A stretch of DNA of 18,318 nucleotides from Gammaproteobacteria bacterium (lineage in GTDB: Bacteria; Pseudomonadota; Gammaproteobacteria; SZUA-229): assembly GCA_011051475.1 (NCBI GenBank), contig DRLE01000178.1:1-18318 (forward strand). The letters run 5' to 3'. Shown here piece by piece: positions 15,159 through 18,318 of the stretch (within the stretch, counting starts at the first letter, position 1; every line of letters starts with the position of its first letter). A model generated the notes under the pieces. It worked only from the letters and a program-made list of their open reading frames with translations, did not search any database and was not told the DNA's origin. Made by a program: the position numbers and the translations under genes.

Positions 15159-15193
15159 GGCGTCTGTTACTTACCTGTGCCCGGCGGGCGCGT

Positions 15194-16576
15194 TTATTTC
15201 TTTATGCGCTTTGCCTGTTCTTCGGCATTGCCGGTGTAGTTGTGCGGGGTCAGTTTCAGCAGGTTCTCGCGCACGGCCTCGGGCAGTTCTTCCAGCTTGT
15301 TGATAAACTCATGGAAGGCCTCGGCGGTAATGCTCTTGCCGCGCGTCAGTTCCTTGAGTTTTTCATACGGGTTTTCGATGCCGTAGCGGCGCATCACGGT
15401 CTGTATGGGTTCGGCCAGCACTTCCCAGCTGTCGTCTAGATCGGCCTCGATAACCTCGGCATTGACCTCCAGCTTGTTCAGGCCCTTGAGCATGGACTGC
15501 AGGGCAATCAGGCTGTGGGCGAAACCGACGCCGAGATTGCGCAGCACGGTGGAGTCGGTGAGGTCACGCTGCCAACGTGAAATCGGCAGCTTCATGCTCA
15601 GGTGGCTGAGCAGGGCGTTGGCAATGCCGAGGTTGCCTTCGGCATTTTCAAAGTCGATCGGGTTGACCTTATGCGGCATGGTGGAGGAACCGATTTCACC
15701 GGCCACGGTTTTCTGCTTGAAGTAACCCAGTGATATATAGGCCCAGATATCGCGCGACAGGTCGATCAGGATGGTGTTGAAACGGCTGAGGGCGTCGAAC
15801 ATTTCGGCCATATAGTCATGCGGTTCAATCTGTATGGTATAGGGATTGATGCTCAGGCCCAGTGATTCGATAAAGTTCTGCGAGAAGCTCGGCCAGTCGA
15901 CCTCCGGGTAGGCGCTGAGATGGGCGTTATAGTTGCCCACGGCGCCATTGGCCTTGCCGTAGATACAGGTATTGGCGACATGGTCGCGCTGTATGCGCAG
16001 GCGGTGTACCACATTGGCCAGTTCCTTGCCCACGGTGGTGGGGGAGGCAGTCTGGCCGTGGGTGCGGCTGAGCATGGGCTGTGAAGCCAGTGCCAGTGCC
16101 TGCTCGGTCAGGTTGTCGATCACTTCGTCCATGGCCGGCAGCAGCACCTCGTCGCGGCCGGCTTTCAGCATCAGGCCGTGCGACAGGTTATTGATGTCCT
16201 CGGAGGTGCAGGCAAAGTGCAGAAACTCACTGGTCTTCTCCAGCATGGCGTTGCCCTGGATCTTTTCCTTGAGAAAGTATTCCACGGCCTTGACATCATG
16301 GTTGGTGGTGCGCTCGATGGTCTTGATACGCTCGGCATCGGCCAGCGAAAAATTATCAACAATGTCATTAAGTGCCTTGCTGGCGTCTTCGTCCAGCTGC
16401 GGGACTTCCTTTATCTGGCTGTGCGCGGCCAGCGCCTGGAACCAGCGCACCTCGACCAGTACGCGGTGACGGATCAGGCCGTATTCGCTGAATATGTCGC
16501 GAAAGGCGGCGGTTTTGGCGCCGTAGCGGCCATCAACGGGAGAGATTGCGGTAAGTTCGTTTAATTCCATGGTCAT
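15194..16576 (-). CDS. purB: Adenylosuccinate lyase
   Basis: A 460-residue cytosolic enzyme (E. coli 456) of the fumarase/aspartase superfamily. It cleaves SAICAR to AICAR and adenylosuccinate to AMP, releasing fumarate in both steps of purine synthesis. SPVDGRYG (12-19) marks the substrate loop, TSEDINN (124-130) and SRTHGQTASPTT (170-181) hold the catalytic region with His173, and GSSTMPHKVNPIDFENAEGN (296-315) is the superfamily signature with catalytic Ser297. His173 and Ser297 are offset by 2 from E. coli His171 and Ser295, so the second ATG at 16570 (MELNELT) may be the true start. The gene is divergent from fumC. Confidence 0.97.
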   Translation of the reverse strand: MTMELNELTAISPVDGRYGAKTAAFRDIFSEYGLIRHRVLVEVRWFQALAAHSQIKEVPQLDEDASKALNDIVDNFSLADAERIKTIERTTNHDVKAVEYFLKEKIQGNAMLEKTSEFLHFACTSEDINNLSHGLMLKAGRDEVLLPAMDEVIDNLTEQALALASQPMLSRTHGQTASPTTVGKELANVVHRLRIQRDHVANTCIYGKANGAVGNYNAHLSAYPEVDWPSFSQNFIESLGLSINPYTIQIEPHDYMAEMFDALSRFNTILIDLSRDIWAYISLGYFKQKTVAGEIGSSTMPHKVNPIDFENAEGNLGIANALLSHLSMKLPISRWQRDLTDSTVLRNLGVGFAHSLIALQSMLKGLNKLEVNAEVIEADLDDSWEVLAEPIQTVMRRYGIENPYEKLKELTRGKSITAEAFHEFINKLEELPEAVRENLLKLTPHNYTGNAEEQAKRIKK

Positions 16577-16612
16577 GTGCTGGGGTCATGTAAATGTGGT
16601 TTTAAAACGGGT

Positions 16613-16621
16613 ATTATATCA
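16613..16621 (-). promoter_or_regulatory. Extended -10 promoter for purB
   Basis: On the minus strand TGATATAAT (16621-16613) is a perfect extended -10 (TGnTATAAT). No good -35 stands at 17 bases, which extended -10 promoters tolerate. The start would be near 16606, giving a leader of about 30-36 bases. A plus-strand TATTAT (16612-16617) overlaps it and might serve fumC, but its -35 is poor. Confidence 0.5.
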
Positions 16622-16663
16622 CCGCAAGTGAATTCAGAGGCGGACAGTTTCCAGGACAGAGGC

Positions 16664-18049
<1,386 letters not shown>

Positions 18050-18078
18050 GGATTTATCAGGCGCACCGAATATCCTGG

Positions 18079-18124
18079 TCGACAAGCTGTCCGGATATGC
18101 TATACCTATATTAATCATATCCGG
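18079..18124 (+). promoter_or_regulatory. Possible promoter with palindromic operator before GAF gene
   Basis: TCGACA (18079-18084) and TATACC (18101-18106) are spaced by 16 bases and form a fair sigma-70 promoter. A perfect 9-bp inverted repeat, CCGGATATG at 18091-18099 and CATATCCGG at 18116-18124, flanks and covers the -10 and likely start site. The position suits a repressor or activator site, or a leader hairpin; the binding protein is unknown. Confidence 0.4.
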
Positions 18125-18157
18125 TTTAGCCCCTGAAGCACTCCCTGGAAGCGCCAC

Positions 18158-18318
18158 TTGGAAAACGTTCTTGAAAAAATCGCCCGTCTGAATGAAATCG
18201 GCATTGCCCTGTCGGCGGCCGATGACCATGAACAGCTCTGTGACCAGATCCTTGCCGGCGCCATGGAGCTGACCGATGCCGATGGCGGCAGCCTCTATCA
18301 GCTCTCGGATGACAGGCA
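18158..18318 (+). CDS. GAF-domain signalling protein, N-terminal fragment
   Basis: Cut by the window end; 53 complete codons are visible. The translation begins (M/L)ENVLEKIARLNEIGIALSA and continues ADDHEQLCDQILAGAMELTD, then ADGGSLYQL. This LNEIGIALS...ADGGSLY pattern is the start of a GAF domain as found in bacterial HD-GYP phosphodiesterases, adenylate cyclases and sensor kinases; the output domain lies outside the window. The frame is open from 18137, and no ATG precedes the GAF region, so the start is most likely the TTG at 18158 with GGAAG at 18147-18151 spaced 6 bases away. It follows fumC by 108 bases on the same strand and probably has its own promoter. Confidence 0.65.
   Translation, partial: MENVLEKIARLNEIGIALSAADDHEQLCDQILAGAMELTDADGGSLYQLSDDR

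Noticed and set aside
16577..16663. GTG start extending fumC by 29 residues.
   Set aside because: It covers the promoter region, and the ATG at 16664 has a ribosome site and the family N-terminus.

Overview
The window looks like a chromosomal segment of a gammaproteobacterium of moderately high GC. Evidence: the rnr-rlmB pair, class 2 PyrD, 577-residue RecJ and the purB-roxA pair are all close in length and motif to their E. coli counterparts. A monomeric NADP isocitrate dehydrogenase and an RpfE-type protein beside recJ argue against an enteric and for an environmental lineage, but the species cannot be named from this.

Layout, left to right. (1) 1-877: the C-terminal part of monomeric isocitrate dehydrogenase. 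(2) 1003-1741: a two-gene HEPN/minimal-nucleotidyltransferase module of HI0074/HI0073 (HepT/MntA-like) type, poorer in GC than its neighbours. It ends at a bidirectional hairpin terminator shared with a tRNA-Leu(CAG) gene on the opposite strand, which has a clear sigma-70 promoter. (3) 2162-5675: rnr and rlmB, separated by a 193-bp nested palindrome (a REP doublet inside perfect 29-bp inverted repeats). (4) 5687-9862: an rpfE-like gene, recJ and pyrD, with repeat-rich gaps: a 23-bp inverted repeat, a 40-bp repeat that supplies the last codons of both rpfE-like and recJ, and a ten-copy TTCACTA array before pyrD. (5) 10037-12843: a small membrane protein gene 5 bp upstream of a membrane-bound PAS-GGDEF-EAL protein. 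(6) On the minus strand, from 16576 down to 12886: purB, roxA, a GNAT acetyltransferase gene and a small uncharacterised gene. (7) 16664-18049: fumC, divergent from purB. (8) 18158 to the end: the start of a GAF-domain protein, preceded by a promoter-like region with a palindrome.

Functionally this is mostly housekeeping: TCA cycle (icd, fumC), purine and pyrimidine synthesis (purB, pyrD), RNA decay and ribosome modification (rnr, rlmB, roxA), and DNA repair (recJ). Accessory content is the toxin-antitoxin-like pair beside tRNA-Leu, the c-di-GMP enzyme and the repeats. I saw no phage, CRISPR or transposase gene and no clearly new multi-gene system. The most unusual points are the RNase R with its basic tail at the N-terminus and the repeats that have shaped gene ends and untranslated regions.
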